Of a DNA stretch of 64,000 nt, positions 36,671 through 46,401 are shown piece after piece. The notes below the pieces were generated by a model, which was given only the letters and a program-made list of their open reading frames with translations, did no database searches and had not been told where the DNA came from. The DNA is from Flavobacterium lacus (lineage in GTDB: Bacteria; Bacteroidota; Bacteroidia; Flavobacteriales; Flavobacteriaceae). The position numbers and the translations under genes are program-made. Within the stretch, counting starts at the first letter, position 1, and each line of letters begins with the position of its first letter. The stretch is taken from NCBI RefSeq assembly GCF_003268815.1, contig NZ_QLSV01000003.1:124001-188000 (forward strand), written 5' to 3'.

Positions 36671-37833
36671 TGAAAAGCATACTTTTTATACATCAATCGG
36701 CTGAATTATATGGTTCAGATAAAACAATTTTAATGTTTATTTCAAGTTTAGATAAACAAAAATACAAGTCAATTGTTGTGCTTCCATTTGACGGTCCATT
36801 AAGGAAAGAATTTGAAAAAAATGGAATTGAAGTCGTTATTGCACCCGTTTTAAAGCTCTATCGAAAAATGTTTACACCCAAAAACATCGTAAAATTTTTT
36901 AACGAGTACAAACAAGGATTAAAAAAACTAGAGGAGTTGCACAAAATATACCAGTTTGATATTGTCTATTCACATACGTTAGCCTCATTAATCGGAATTG
37001 TTTTTGCCAGAAAAAATAAAATAAAACACCTTTGGCATGTACAAGAAATAATTGCAAAACCAAAACTGTTCAACAAAGGTTTTGTTCAGCTTTTAAATAT
37101 GAAAGCTAATACTGTAGCAGTGTATGATTCTAAAACAACCATGGATTTTTGGATTAATGGAAATAAAAAATTAGCACAAAAGTCGGAATTTGTTTGCAAT
37201 GGATTAGACGTAAAACAAAAACCGGAACCCAATCTTGCGGACATCGAAAGCATAAGAAATCATTTTTTTCATGTTGATAAAAATGAATTGGTTATTGCTT
37301 TGGTCGGGCGAATTAACAGCTGGAAAGGGCAACAATTATTGTTAGAAGCTTTTAATAAAATAGCAACAAAATATAATAATATTAAATTAGTTTACATCGG
37401 ATCTGCACCTCCAAACCAAGAATTTTTTGAAACAAATTTAAAAGATAAGATTCAAAAATATAACCTCACAGAAAAAGTTATAATTATTCCTTTCCAGGAA
37501 AATATTTGGCGTTTTTGGGACGCTATCGATATTGCAGTAGTTCCATCTACAGAACCAGAACCATTTGGAATGGTGGCCATAGAAGCAATGCTATCAAAAA
37601 AACCGGTTATTGCAGCAAATCATGGCGGCTTAACAGAAACAGTTCTTCATGAACACAATGGATTATTGTTTACACCAAATAGCTCAGATGAATTGGCAAA
37701 TTGTTTGGAAGAACTTATAAATCATGAAGAAAAGAGAAAATTATATGGAGAAAATGGTTACCAAAGAACTATAAATCATTTTTCATTAGAAAAACATGTT
37801 GAAAAATTTGAATCAATTTTCAATAAAATGTAG
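36670..37833 (+). CDS. Glycosyltransferase family 4
   Basis: 387 residues of GT-B fold. N-terminal domain: ILFIHQSAELYGSDKTILM. C-terminal donor-binding domain: VIALVGRINSWKGQQLLLEAF and the EPEPFGMVAIEAMLSKKPVIAANHGGLTETV acidic motif (E-x7-E) of GT4 enzymes that use nucleotide sugars. The donor is unknown. Start and stop overlap its neighbour by one base (TAATG). Confidence 0.88.
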   Translation: MKSILFIHQSAELYGSDKTILMFISSLDKQKYKSIVVLPFDGPLRKEFEKNGIEVVIAPVLKLYRKMFTPKNIVKFFNEYKQGLKKLEELHKIYQFDIVYSHTLASLIGIVFARKNKIKHLWHVQEIIAKPKLFNKGFVQLLNMKANTVAVYDSKTTMDFWINGNKKLAQKSEFVCNGLDVKQKPEPNLADIESIRNHFFHVDKNELVIALVGRINSWKGQQLLLEAFNKIATKYNNIKLVYIGSAPPNQEFFETNLKDKIQKYNLTEKVIIIPFQENIWRFWDAIDIAVVPSTEPEPFGMVAIEAMLSKKPVIAANHGGLTETVLHEHNGLLFTPNSSDELANCLEELINHEEKRKLYGENGYQRTINHFSLEKHVEKFESIFNKM

Positions 37834-37852
37834 ACACGTCTTTTAAAATCCC

Positions 37853-37860
37853 TATTTTTG
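37853..37860 (+). promoter_or_regulatory. Bacteroidota -7 element before the DUF1972 glycosyltransferase
   Basis: TATTTTTG, an exact TAnnTTTG match, in the 48-bp gap before the glycosyltransferase at 37882. It may start a second transcript for the genes to 42619. Confidence 0.45.
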
Positions 37861-37881
37861 GCACTTTGAAAAACAAGATTA

Positions 37882-38988
37882 ATGAAAATAGCCATACTCG
37901 GCACCCGAGGCATACCCAACTACTACGGAGGATTTGAACAATTTGCTGAATTTTTTTCAGTTTATCTCGTTCAAAAAGGGCATGAGGTATATTGCTACAA
38001 TTCACACAACCATAAATTTCAAGAAAAAACCTTTCAAGGTGTAAACATTATTCATCAACACGATCCTGAGTATAAGTATGGCACGTTCGGCCAGTTTATT
38101 TATGATTACAATTGCATCATTGATTCCCGAAAAAGAGATTTTGATATTATTTTACAATTAGGCTATACAAGCAATTCGATTTGGTTTTTTCTTCTTCCCC
38201 AAAAACCAATCATCATAACCAACATGGATGGCATAGAGTGGAAACGTTCCAAATACAGCCGCCCAGTTCAACAATTTCTTCGTTTTGCAGAGCGATTAGC
38301 AGCTATCAGTAGCGATTATTTGGTTTCAGATTCATTAGGAATCCAAACTTTTTTGAAAAAAAGATATAAAAAAGATTCCACTTATATTGCTTATGGAGCC
38401 CATCCTTTTACCAATCCAAATGAAACTATCTTAGAACAATATCAAGTTGAAAAAGAAAACTTCAATATGATTATGGCTCGGTTTGAACCTGAAAACAACC
38501 TTGAAATGGTGTTAGATGGTGTGGTGAAAAGTAATGATTCAACGCCAATTTTAGTGATAGGAAATCACACTACTAAATATGGAGAATACTTAAAAAATAA
38601 GTACAAAAACCATAATGCGATTCGATTTATGGGAGCCATTTATAACTTGGAACACCTCAATAATCTGCGTTATTTCTCAAAACTTTATTTTCATGGCCAT
38701 TCCGTGGGCGGAACCAATCCATCTTTACTTGAGGCAATGGCGTCCAAAGCATTAATTTTAGCTCATAATAACAATTTTAACAAAGGAATAATTAAACAAA
38801 ACGGTTATTATTTTGCAAATCCGGAGGAGGTAAAAAATTTGCTCCTCACTATCAAAAAAAATGATAACTTGCAATTTATTCAAAACAACTTTGAAGCCAT
38901 TGTTAATGAATTTAATTGGGATAAAATAAATGGAGAATACCTTAGTCTTTTTGAGCAATGTATGGCAAGATCTAAAACAGGAAAATAA
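37882..38988 (+). CDS. DUF1972/GT4 glycosyltransferase (rhamnosyltransferase-like)
   Basis: 368 residues. The N-terminus MKIAILGTRGIPNYYGGFEQF is the diagnostic DUF1972 motif of Cps2T/RgpA-like rhamnosyltransferases. A GT4 C-terminal domain follows (MIMARFEPENNLEMVLDG, GGTNPSLLEAMASKA). Such enzymes add L-rhamnose from dTDP-rhamnose to a lipid-linked acceptor, consistent with rmlACD nearby. The 3' end overlaps the next ORF by 59 bp, which is unusual. Confidence 0.85.
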   Translation: MKIAILGTRGIPNYYGGFEQFAEFFSVYLVQKGHEVYCYNSHNHKFQEKTFQGVNIIHQHDPEYKYGTFGQFIYDYNCIIDSRKRDFDIILQLGYTSNSIWFFLLPQKPIIITNMDGIEWKRSKYSRPVQQFLRFAERLAAISSDYLVSDSLGIQTFLKKRYKKDSTYIAYGAHPFTNPNETILEQYQVEKENFNMIMARFEPENNLEMVLDGVVKSNDSTPILVIGNHTTKYGEYLKNKYKNHNAIRFMGAIYNLEHLNNLRYFSKLYFHGHSVGGTNPSLLEAMASKALILAHNNNFNKGIIKQNGYYFANPEEVKNLLLTIKKNDNLQFIQNNFEAIVNEFNWDKINGEYLSLFEQCMARSKTGK

Positions 38989-40264
38989 ACAACATTTTCT
39001 ATTCCTTCCTTTTTTGCTTTTACTTTGTACCATTCCAATGTCATACGGAGTAAACAATGTTTTACTAGGCGTTTTTCTACTCTCGGTATTGCTTAAAATC
39101 AAAGAAATTAAGTTAAATTTTCAGTACTCAATTTTTCCGTTAATTGCTCTTTTTTTATTGATGGGAACCTCCTATTTTTGGAGTATTGATACGAAAGCTA
39201 CGCTTAAAGCTATTCCTAAAGAAATTGGTTTATTACTCATTCCTCTTTGTTTTATGTTTATCAAGCCGTTCTCAATAGAGCAAAAGCAAAAAATTATAAA
39301 ATATTATAGTTTTGCCATGGTGGTTTATGTGGCTTTTTACTTAATCAAAGCTATTGTGAGATTTTTATTGTCAGGTGATACAAATGTGCTTTTTTACCAT
39401 GAATTAGTAACAAAAGAAGTAAATGCCATTCATGTCTCGGTGTATATTTCCATCGCCTTTTTCTACTTTTTCACAAAAGAAGTTAAATCTAGATTAGAAA
39501 CAAGTATTGCTTTTTTGCTTTTTGTATTTGTCTTTCTTTTGTCTTCCAAAAACATCATTATTGTTTTTATTCTTTTAGTTTTAATTGAATTTTTCTTTTT
39601 TTCAAAAAGCGGTCATAAAATGAGACTAAGGAATTTAATCGTTCTTGGATTAATTGTTAGCTCGTTTTTATTTGTGGGAAAAATAAAAGATAGATTTAAA
39701 GCAGAATTTCAGTCTAATACTGAAAAAAGCATTAGTCACACCGTATTAGATATAGATAAGAGCTTAGAAGGAGTACATGTGTTAAGTATTAATGAAGCTT
39801 GGACCAATGAAAAATTCACTCCAAACGACTTTTTCCCGGGAACAGCTTTCAGAGTATATCAAGCGAGAATGTTTTTTGAACTTTTTCAAGAAGAGAATGT
39901 TTTTTGGACAGGTTATGGTCTAAATGCATCCTATAAAAAACTAGAAGAAAAAGCAATCAAATATGATGTTTTTAGAGGAAATGAAAGTCAAGAAGGCTAT
40001 CAAAACAAAAACTTTCACAACCAATATATCCAAAACTTTGCTGAGCTTGGTTTCTTTGGTTTTTTAATTTTGATAACATTAATTGCTTTAAACTTAAAAA
40101 ATGCAACAAAAAGCAAAGATTTTATTCAAATTGCTTTCGCAGTTCTAATGATAAGTTTATTTTTGACAGAATCTTTTTTGTGGAGACAACGAGGCGTGAT
40201 GTTTTTCACATTGTTCTATTGTTTGTTTAATGCAAAAGAGTATTTGCCCCTAAAAAAATTATAA
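38930..40264 (+). CDS. O-antigen ligase/polymerase family membrane protein
   Basis: 444 residues with about 10-12 membrane helices. [21 protein letters not shown] contains the His-region typical of O-antigen ligase WaaL and Wzy-type proteins. It begins with a soluble segment ([19 protein letters not shown]), overlapping the upstream gene by 59 bp. A later Met exists at about codon 38, but it would remove the first helix. Ligase versus polymerase cannot be decided from sequence. With the Wzy-like protein at 35447, the locus holds two proteins of this superfamily. Confidence 0.75.
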   Translation: MENTLVFLSNVWQDLKQENKQHFLFLPFLLLLCTIPMSYGVNNVLLGVFLLSVLLKIKEIKLNFQYSIFPLIALFLLMGTSYFWSIDTKATLKAIPKEIGLLLIPLCFMFIKPFSIEQKQKIIKYYSFAMVVYVAFYLIKAIVRFLLSGDTNVLFYHELVTKEVNAIHVSVYISIAFFYFFTKEVKSRLETSIAFLLFVFVFLLSSKNIIIVFILLVLIEFFFFSKSGHKMRLRNLIVLGLIVSSFLFVGKIKDRFKAEFQSNTEKSISHTVLDIDKSLEGVHVLSINEAWTNEKFTPNDFFPGTAFRVYQARMFFELFQEENVFWTGYGLNASYKKLEEKAIKYDVFRGNESQEGYQNKNFHNQYIQNFAELGFFGFLILITLIALNLKNATKSKDFIQIAFAVLMISLFLTESFLWRQRGVMFFTLFYCLFNAKEYLPLKKL

Positions 40265-40265
40265 T

Positions 40266-41249
40266 ATGAAAAGAATACTTATAACTGGAGCGGCCGGATT
40301 TTTAGGCTCGCATCTTTGTGACCGATTTATGGCGGAAGGCTATTATGTGATCGGAATGGATAATTTAATTACCGGTGATTTAAAAAATATCCAACATTTA
40401 TTTAAAGAGAAAAATTTTGAATTCTATCACCATGATGTAACCAAGTTTGTTTTTGTACCCGGAAAGTTAGACTATATTCTTCATTTTGCCTCGCCTGCAA
40501 GTCCGATTGATTATTTAAAAATTCCTATTCAAACCCTAAAAGTAGGTTCATTAGGAACGCACAATCTGCTTGGTTTAGCTCGTGTGAAAAGAGCGAGAAT
40601 TCTTATTGCTTCTACCTCAGAAGTTTATGGTGATCCACTAATACATCCTCAAACAGAAGAATATTACGGAAACGTAAACACCATCGGACCGCGTGGCGTT
40701 TATGACGAGGCAAAACGATTTCAAGAATCAATCACCATGGCCTACCACACTTTTCATGGTTTAGAAACCAGAATTGTTAGAATTTTTAACACCTACGGCC
40801 CTCGAATGCGATTAAATGATGGTCGCGTAATTCCTGCCTTTATTGGCCAAGCTCTTCGTGGTGAAGATTTAACTATTTTTGGCGACGGAATGCAAACGCG
40901 TTCTTTTTGTTATGTTGACGATCAAGTAGAAGGAATTTACAGATTGCTTTTATCAGACTACAATTTACCTGTAAATATTGGAAATCCGGACGAAATCACT
41001 ATCAAAGATTTTGCCGAAGAAATAATTAAATTAACCGGAACAAAGCAAAAAGTAGTTTATCATCCTTTACCAATTAACGACCCGTTGCAAAGGCAACCTG
41101 ATATTACGAAGGCAATAGAAATACTAGGCTGGGAGCCAAAAGTTTCACGTTCTGAAGGTATGAAAATCACGTATGATTATTTTAAAACCCTTTCAACTGA
41201 TGAATTACTAAAAGAAGAACATAAAGACTTCTCCGGATTCATTCATTAA
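40266..41249 (+). CDS. UDP-glucuronic acid decarboxylase (UDP-xylose synthase)
   Basis: 327 residues, an extended SDR. NAD-binding [16 protein letters not shown] is followed by [22 protein letters not shown], a signature of UDP-glucuronate decarboxylases. The catalytic Ser and YDEAK motif are in [10 protein letters not shown] and [11 protein letters not shown], and there are [18 protein letters not shown] and [14 protein letters not shown]. It makes UDP-xylose from UDP-glucuronate. UDP-glucose dehydrogenase (ugd) is not in the window. It lies 1 bp after the ligase gene and 2 bp before the initiating transferase. Confidence 0.93.
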   Translation: MKRILITGAAGFLGSHLCDRFMAEGYYVIGMDNLITGDLKNIQHLFKEKNFEFYHHDVTKFVFVPGKLDYILHFASPASPIDYLKIPIQTLKVGSLGTHNLLGLARVKRARILIASTSEVYGDPLIHPQTEEYYGNVNTIGPRGVYDEAKRFQESITMAYHTFHGLETRIVRIFNTYGPRMRLNDGRVIPAFIGQALRGEDLTIFGDGMQTRSFCYVDDQVEGIYRLLLSDYNLPVNIGNPDEITIKDFAEEIIKLTGTKQKVVYHPLPINDPLQRQPDITKAIEILGWEPKVSRSEGMKITYDYFKTLSTDELLKEEHKDFSGFIH

Positions 41250-41251
41250 AG

Positions 41252-42619
41252 ATGGTAGCAGCTCAAAAAGGAAGATATTCAAAATACATCAGACCGATAA
41301 GTGTTCTATTGGACTTGTCGGTATTGGTTTTTTTATCTGTGCTTTTTTTTGATGAATTCCGTGTAGATTTTTTTCTTTTTGAACCGTATTTAGTCATTTC
41401 TTGGTTATTTATTTCTTTTTTTGTTGGCTTTTACGAAGTATATCGTTTCACAACACCAGTTGAAATACTATCCAAAATCCTCAAACAATTTGTTGTTTTT
41501 TGTTTGGTCGTTATTGCCTATTTTCCTTTTGCAAAAGACTCAATCTTTAGCGGTAAAGCCATTGCTTTCTTTATGAGCATTAGCTTTGTTCTCGTTGTAT
41601 TAATTAAATATTTACTTTTCTATTACCTAAAAAAGTATAGAATTATAACAGGAAGCAACTATCGAAACGCTATTATTATTGGTTATACGCAAGAATCCAA
41701 AAACTTAAAAGAACTTTTTGAAAAGAGAAATGATTACGGCTATCGTTTCTTTGGTTATTTTTCGGATAAAAAGTCAAATGAACAGATCAAGGGAAAGGTC
41801 GTTGATATCAAAAAGTATGTTATTGAAAATAAAATTGATGAAATTTATTGTTCACTTGATGAAATATCCAATGAACAATTAAAAGATTTGGTTGAATTTG
41901 CTGATGAAAACAATAAAACCATCAAGTTTATTCCGGACACCAAACAGATTTTTTCTAAAAATTTGAAAATTGATTATTACGAAATGTTTCCTGTTCTTTC
42001 CTTACAAAGAACCCTTTTGCACGAACCAACTACCAAAGCTTTTAAAAGAGCTTTTGATATTACATTTTCGCTTTTTGTGATTATTTTTTTGTTATCATGG
42101 TTAATGCCAATTCTGGCCATTTTGATAAAATTAGAATCAAAAGGTCCGGTTTTCTTTAAACAAGGAAGACCTGGTTTAGAAGAGGAAGAGTTTTTCTGTT
42201 ATAAATTTCGATCGATGCAAATTAATCATACCACGGAAAAGGAGGCCTCTAAAAACGATCCCAGAGTCACCAAAATTGGACGTTTTCTGAGAAAAACAAG
42301 TTTAGATGAAATGCCTCAGTTTTTCAACGTTTTAGTGGGAGATATGTCAGTTGTTGGTCCAAGACCTCACCTTTGGTCTCAAAACAAAGCGTACGGCAAT
42401 AAAGTAAAAAAATACATGGTTCGTCATTACGTAAAACCGGGAATCACAGGCTTAGCTCAAGTAAAAGGTTTTAGAGGCGAAATTGAGACCGATGAAGACA
42501 TGATTAACCGCATTAAATTTGATGTTTTTTATATTGAAAACTGGTCTTTTGTTTTAGATGTAAAAATTATTATTCAAACAGTAGTTAATATTTTTAAAGG
42601 GGAAGAAAAAGCGTACTAA
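41252..42619 (+). CDS. Polyprenyl glycosylphosphotransferase (WcaJ/WbaP type)
   Basis: 455 residues. Four N-terminal membrane helices (to about 130) are followed by a CoA-binding-like region, a further helix near residue 270, and the C-terminal bacterial sugar transferase domain: KLESKGPVFFKQGRPGLEE, KFRSM, TSLDEMPQFFNVLVGDMSVVGPRPH. It transfers a sugar-1-phosphate (glucose or galactose are usual) to undecaprenyl phosphate and starts repeat-unit synthesis. It is the last plus-strand gene of the polysaccharide locus. Its stop overlaps the converging GT4 gene by 4 bp. Confidence 0.92.
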   Translation: MVAAQKGRYSKYIRPISVLLDLSVLVFLSVLFFDEFRVDFFLFEPYLVISWLFISFFVGFYEVYRFTTPVEILSKILKQFVVFCLVVIAYFPFAKDSIFSGKAIAFFMSISFVLVVLIKYLLFYYLKKYRIITGSNYRNAIIIGYTQESKNLKELFEKRNDYGYRFFGYFSDKKSNEQIKGKVVDIKKYVIENKIDEIYCSLDEISNEQLKDLVEFADENNKTIKFIPDTKQIFSKNLKIDYYEMFPVLSLQRTLLHEPTTKAFKRAFDITFSLFVIIFLLSWLMPILAILIKLESKGPVFFKQGRPGLEEEEFFCYKFRSMQINHTTEKEASKNDPRVTKIGRFLRKTSLDEMPQFFNVLVGDMSVVGPRPHLWSQNKAYGNKVKKYMVRHYVKPGITGLAQVKGFRGEIETDEDMINRIKFDVFYIENWSFVLDVKIIIQTVVNIFKGEEKAY

Positions 42620-43800
42620 AAAACATCTTTTGAAAGTAAATCAGTTATCTGTTTATCTAAATTAAATGAAGTTTTGGATTGATGATATAGTTTTGATTTC
42701 AATTGATTTAAATCATTTTTTTGAATGCTAGAAATTTGTTGAATTTCTTTATTCAAAGTTACATAATCACCAACAGGAGCAATCCAGCCCATATTATTCC
42801 CATTTACAATATCTTCGCCTTCTCCACCACCAAAATATAACACGGGAAAACCTAACGAACCATATTCAAAAATTTTCGAAGGAACAGATCCATAGATTCT
42901 GGTTTTCAAAGGAACCAATGCAATGTCAAATGTTTTAAGTTTATCTAATAATTGATTTCTTTCCATCATACCATGAAAAATGATTTTCTTTTCCGGATGG
43001 TTTCGCATAAAATCTTCAATTTGTTTTTTTTCTGCTCCATCTCCAAAAATGTGAAATTCAATAGATAAATCTTTCAAATTTATGTGTTTACATAATTCAA
43101 AAACACCCTGAGCCACGCCTAAAAGTCCGGCATAAAAAAGTTTAATTGGTTCATCTAAAGTTGTCGTTAAATTGAATTCAGTGGTTTTATGATCCGGAAA
43201 GTTTCGATATAAAAAACAACTTTTAGCGGGAACAATTGTCTTTACATGAGTAATAATTTCGTTTGATTGACCTAAAATCAAGGTTGATTTTCTATATATA
43301 TAGCGTTCTAAAAAACATAAAACTTCATGTGACAACGAATTTGGTTTCATTACACCCAATTCGACCGCCGCTAAAGGCCATAAGTCAGAAACATTGAGAA
43401 TGATTTTTTTTGATTTGAATGAAAGTGTAAAGACAGAAATAAATGATAATAATAACGGAGGCGATTGAACAATTACTTTCTTTGGTGTTTTTTTAAACAT
43501 TAAAAAGAAAAAAAGACTAATAGAAAAAGATAAGATAGAGAAAACGCGAATAATAAAATTTTTACTATTACTCGGATAAATCCACAATCTTTTTACCGTA
43601 ATTTCTTGAAGCATTTCGGTCACTGAAAATTTTCCTTTGTATTCCGGAAAAAGCTCTCCTTTTGGATAATTACCTAACGGACAAACTACTGTAACTTTAT
43701 ACTTATTTTGATTTAATTTTAAAGCCATCTGCTCAATTCGATTAGCAGCAGCCCCTTTTTCAGGCGGATAATAATTGGATACAATTAGGATTTCTTCCAT
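42616..43800 (-). CDS. Glycosyltransferase family 4 (WbuB-like)
   Basis: 394 residues, GT-B fold. N-terminal MEEILIVSNYYPPEKGAAANRIEQMA is typical of WbuB-like enzymes. A hydrophobic segment at about 85-105 (FSILSFSISLFFFLM) suggests membrane association. The C-terminal domain has KLFYAGLLGVAQGVFELC and VPSKIFEYGSLGFPVLYFGGGE. WbuB-type enzymes add N-acetyl-fucosamine or related sugars. It is transcribed with wecB, overlapping by one base (TAATG). Confidence 0.85.
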   Translation of the reverse strand: MEEILIVSNYYPPEKGAAANRIEQMALKLNQNKYKVTVVCPLGNYPKGELFPEYKGKFSVTEMLQEITVKRLWIYPSNSKNFIIRVFSILSFSISLFFFLMFKKTPKKVIVQSPPLLLSFISVFTLSFKSKKIILNVSDLWPLAAVELGVMKPNSLSHEVLCFLERYIYRKSTLILGQSNEIITHVKTIVPAKSCFLYRNFPDHKTTEFNLTTTLDEPIKLFYAGLLGVAQGVFELCKHINLKDLSIEFHIFGDGAEKKQIEDFMRNHPEKKIIFHGMMERNQLLDKLKTFDIALVPLKTRIYGSVPSKIFEYGSLGFPVLYFGGGEGEDIVNGNNMGWIAPVGDYVTLNKEIQQISSIQKNDLNQLKSKLYHQSKTSFNLDKQITDLLSKDVF

Positions 43801-44885
43801 TACTTTTTCAACAGAATTTCAACAATGCGTTCAGAGGCTTTTCCATCCCACAATTCAGGAATTCCCGATTCTTTTTGACCATTTTTCAAAAAATAAGCAA
43901 ATACTTTTCGTAGCTTTTCGATTGATGTTCCCACCAAAGTGTTTGTTCCAATTAATTGTGTTTCAGGTCTTTCAGTGTTATTCCGCATTGTAAAACAGGG
44001 GATTTTCAAAACCGTTGTTTCTTCAGAAATTCCACCACTGTCTGTAATTACAGCAAAACTATTTTTAATCAAAAACATAAAATTCAAATAGCCTTGAGGT
44101 TCTACAAATAGCGTGTTTTTTAGATTCAATTCATATTCGCCCAAAATTCCTTTTGTTCTAGGATGAATAGGAAAAATGATTTTTTTGTCTTCAACCATTT
44201 CATCAATTCCTTTTAACAAGTCAATTAACGACTCTGCTTCATCTACATTAGAAGGTCGATGAAGCGTAAGAACCACATAATTGTTTTGTTCCAGTTGATA
44301 TTTATTCCAAAACGAAGGAGCAGAAATTCGGTTGAGATTTTGATACAGCGTGTCAATCATTACATTTCCAACAAAATGGATGTTTGCAGGATTGGCACCG
44401 TACATTTTTAAATTTTGTGAAGCGGTCTTTGAGGTTGTAAAAAAATAGTCGGTAATGCTATCTGTAACTATTCTATTAATTTCTTCCGGCATCGTCATAT
44501 CACCGGAACGAATTCCTGCTTCAACATGAGCAACTTTGATGTTCATTTTTTTGGCTACAATCGCACAAGCCATGGTTGAATTTACATCGCCAACCACCAA
44601 AACTAAGTCACACGGATTGTGAATTAATTCCTGCTCAAAAGCAACCATTATCGCCGCAGTTTGAACTGCTTGCGAACCGCTTTTAACATCCAAATTGCAA
44701 TCAGGTTTAGGAATATTCAATTCTTCAAAAAAAGTATCGCTTAAGTTTTTATCATAATGCTGCCCAGTGTGCACCAACCGATAGGAACTATTTTTCCCTT
44801 CCGTTTTATTCTTCTCAATTGCTTTGATAATGGGAGCAATTTTGATGAAATTAGGTCTAGCACCGGCTATGATTGTAATTTTCAT
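43800..44885 (-). CDS. wecB: UDP-N-acetylglucosamine 2-epimerase (non-hydrolysing)
   Basis: 361 residues. GARPNFIKIAPIIKAI at the N-terminus, HTGQHYDKNLSDTFFEEL, HVEAGIRSGDMTMPEEINRIVTD, HRPSNVDE, FPIHPRTKG and ITDSGGISEET together identify the WecB/MnaA family. It interconverts UDP-GlcNAc and UDP-ManNAc. wecC is not nearby, so ManNAc itself or a downstream sugar may be used. It overlaps the CapK-like gene by 4 bp upstream and the GT4 gene by one base downstream. Confidence 0.95.
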   Translation of the reverse strand: MKITIIAGARPNFIKIAPIIKAIEKNKTEGKNSSYRLVHTGQHYDKNLSDTFFEELNIPKPDCNLDVKSGSQAVQTAAIMVAFEQELIHNPCDLVLVVGDVNSTMACAIVAKKMNIKVAHVEAGIRSGDMTMPEEINRIVTDSITDYFFTTSKTASQNLKMYGANPANIHFVGNVMIDTLYQNLNRISAPSFWNKYQLEQNNYVVLTLHRPSNVDEAESLIDLLKGIDEMVEDKKIIFPIHPRTKGILGEYELNLKNTLFVEPQGYLNFMFLIKNSFAVITDSGGISEETTVLKIPCFTMRNNTERPETQLIGTNTLVGTSIEKLRKVFAYFLKNGQKESGIPELWDGKASERIVEILLKK

Positions 44886-46231
44886 TTTAAAGAATTTGAT
44901 TTAATTTTAGATTCTATAATTTGTGGTTTGCCAGAAGGTGTTGGTTTGATTTCATCAACTTCTATAAATTCGATGGTTAATGTATTGTCACTCAACAAAT
45001 CTATTTTTTCTTTAATTTCAGATAATACGTTAATTTTAAATGTAAAGAAAGCATCAATAATGTATTCAAATATAATTTTGTCAATCGATTCCTGAACAAT
45101 TCTAAACTGTTTAATTTCTGGATAAAATTCTACAATTCCAGTAAAACTATGTACAATGAGTGTTTTGTTATTTGGCGTAATAACTACATCTGTTTCACGA
45201 CCGATTATTTTTTCTAGAATTGGGTATTGAAATTTTCTGTCCTTAGGATATTTTTCTTTTGGGAGTTTAATAGCTAAATCACCTAGTTTGTAGCGTATCA
45301 AGGGCATTGAATAGGAGGTCAATGAAGTTACTAAAACATTTCCAATTTCTCCATCCGACACGGGATTCTCATCATCATCAACAATCTCGATTTCCACATT
45401 TGGAGACATGATATAATAAAAATCTAGATCATTTGTGCAGGCCATCAATAAACCTTCTGCACAACCGTAAGTGTCAATAATTTTAGGATTTATAAAAGCG
45501 TCATTAAAGTTTTTTCTAAAATGTGGAAATAATTTATCTCCTAAAGAAATTACTCCTTTTATCCTGTAATTTAGATTATATTTGATTAAAACTTTTGCAA
45601 ATTCATTAATGGCAGAAGGATAGCCAATAATATACTCAATTTTCTTTTCCTTCAAAACGGTAGCCGTTTCAATTAATTTATTTTCATTTAATGTAAAACT
45701 ATTGAGGTAATGAACGCTGTAAAAAAGATCTTTTAAATTCTTAGGAAAAACCCTTTTTGGAGATATTCCAAACTGTAAAATAGGATCTCCTATTCTATAA
45801 CCAGACCACATATACCAATGACTGTGAATTCCCTGAAGATAAAATTTATATTTCTTATCAGTGTATGAATACGACTGAATACCACTACTACCACTACTGA
45901 AATTTTTTTGTAAATTATTCAAAGAAAACAACTCTGAAACTAAACTTTCTTTTTGTTCCCGAAGTTTTTCTTTAGTTAAAACAGGGAAGTCAGCTAGCGA
46001 TAAGGGGAATTTATATTCTTTTGAATTAAAATAGTTTTTATAAAAAGGAACTGTCTTTACAGCATGGGAAAGAAGTTTATTTAAATTTTCTTTTTGAATT
46101 TTATCAAGTTCATGGCTTGACATTTTATCATAATTATTCCATTCCTCTAATGATTTTAGATAATTAGCACCTAGTAATTTATCTCCTAAGTTTACAACTG
46201 TTTTTACAAAAAAGTTTTTAAACAAAATCAT
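44882..46231 (-). CDS. CapK-like AMP-binding protein
   Basis: 449 residues of the phenylacetate-CoA ligase/CapK branch of adenylate-forming enzymes. The N-terminal segment is LSHAVKTVPFYKNYF. The ATP loop is NFSSGSSGIQSYSYTDKKY, followed by IDTYGCAEGLLMACTN and MPLIRYKLGDLAI. CapK homologues are frequent in capsule loci and are thought to activate a carboxylic acid for sugar acylation. The acid is unknown. It is the first gene of a three-gene minus-strand operon with wecB and GT4; a -7 element lies 37 bp upstream. Confidence 0.85.
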   Translation of the reverse strand: MILFKNFFVKTVVNLGDKLLGANYLKSLEEWNNYDKMSSHELDKIQKENLNKLLSHAVKTVPFYKNYFNSKEYKFPLSLADFPVLTKEKLREQKESLVSELFSLNNLQKNFSSGSSGIQSYSYTDKKYKFYLQGIHSHWYMWSGYRIGDPILQFGISPKRVFPKNLKDLFYSVHYLNSFTLNENKLIETATVLKEKKIEYIIGYPSAINEFAKVLIKYNLNYRIKGVISLGDKLFPHFRKNFNDAFINPKIIDTYGCAEGLLMACTNDLDFYYIMSPNVEIEIVDDDENPVSDGEIGNVLVTSLTSYSMPLIRYKLGDLAIKLPKEKYPKDRKFQYPILEKIIGRETDVVITPNNKTLIVHSFTGIVEFYPEIKQFRIVQESIDKIIFEYIIDAFFTFKINVLSEIKEKIDLLSDNTLTIEFIEVDEIKPTPSGKPQIIESKIKSNSLK

Positions 46232-46268
46232 TTTAACACGTTTATGTTTTCCGATGAAAAATTATTTT

Positions 46269-46276
46269 CAAAAATA
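46269..46276 (-). promoter_or_regulatory. Bacteroidota -7 element for the CapK-like/wecB/GT4 operon
   Basis: TATTTTTG on the minus strand, an exact TAnnTTTG match, 37 bp before the ATG. A TTG about 23 bp upstream may be the -33 element. Confidence 0.45.
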
Positions 46277-46350
46277 ACAAAACCATTAACCGAAAACGAC
46301 AATTGGACACTTTTTTTGCAACAATACATCTACTTCTCTTTAAAACAAGT

Positions 46351-46358
46351 TATTTTTG
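46351..46358 (+). promoter_or_regulatory. Bacteroidota -7 element for purD
   Basis: TATTTTTG, an exact TAnnTTTG match, 43 bp before the purD ATG. No -33 element at standard spacing. Confidence 0.45.
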
Positions 46359-46401
46359 CACAACGAAATCTGAATTTATTCAGCTTAAAGACTAACACAA
46401 C

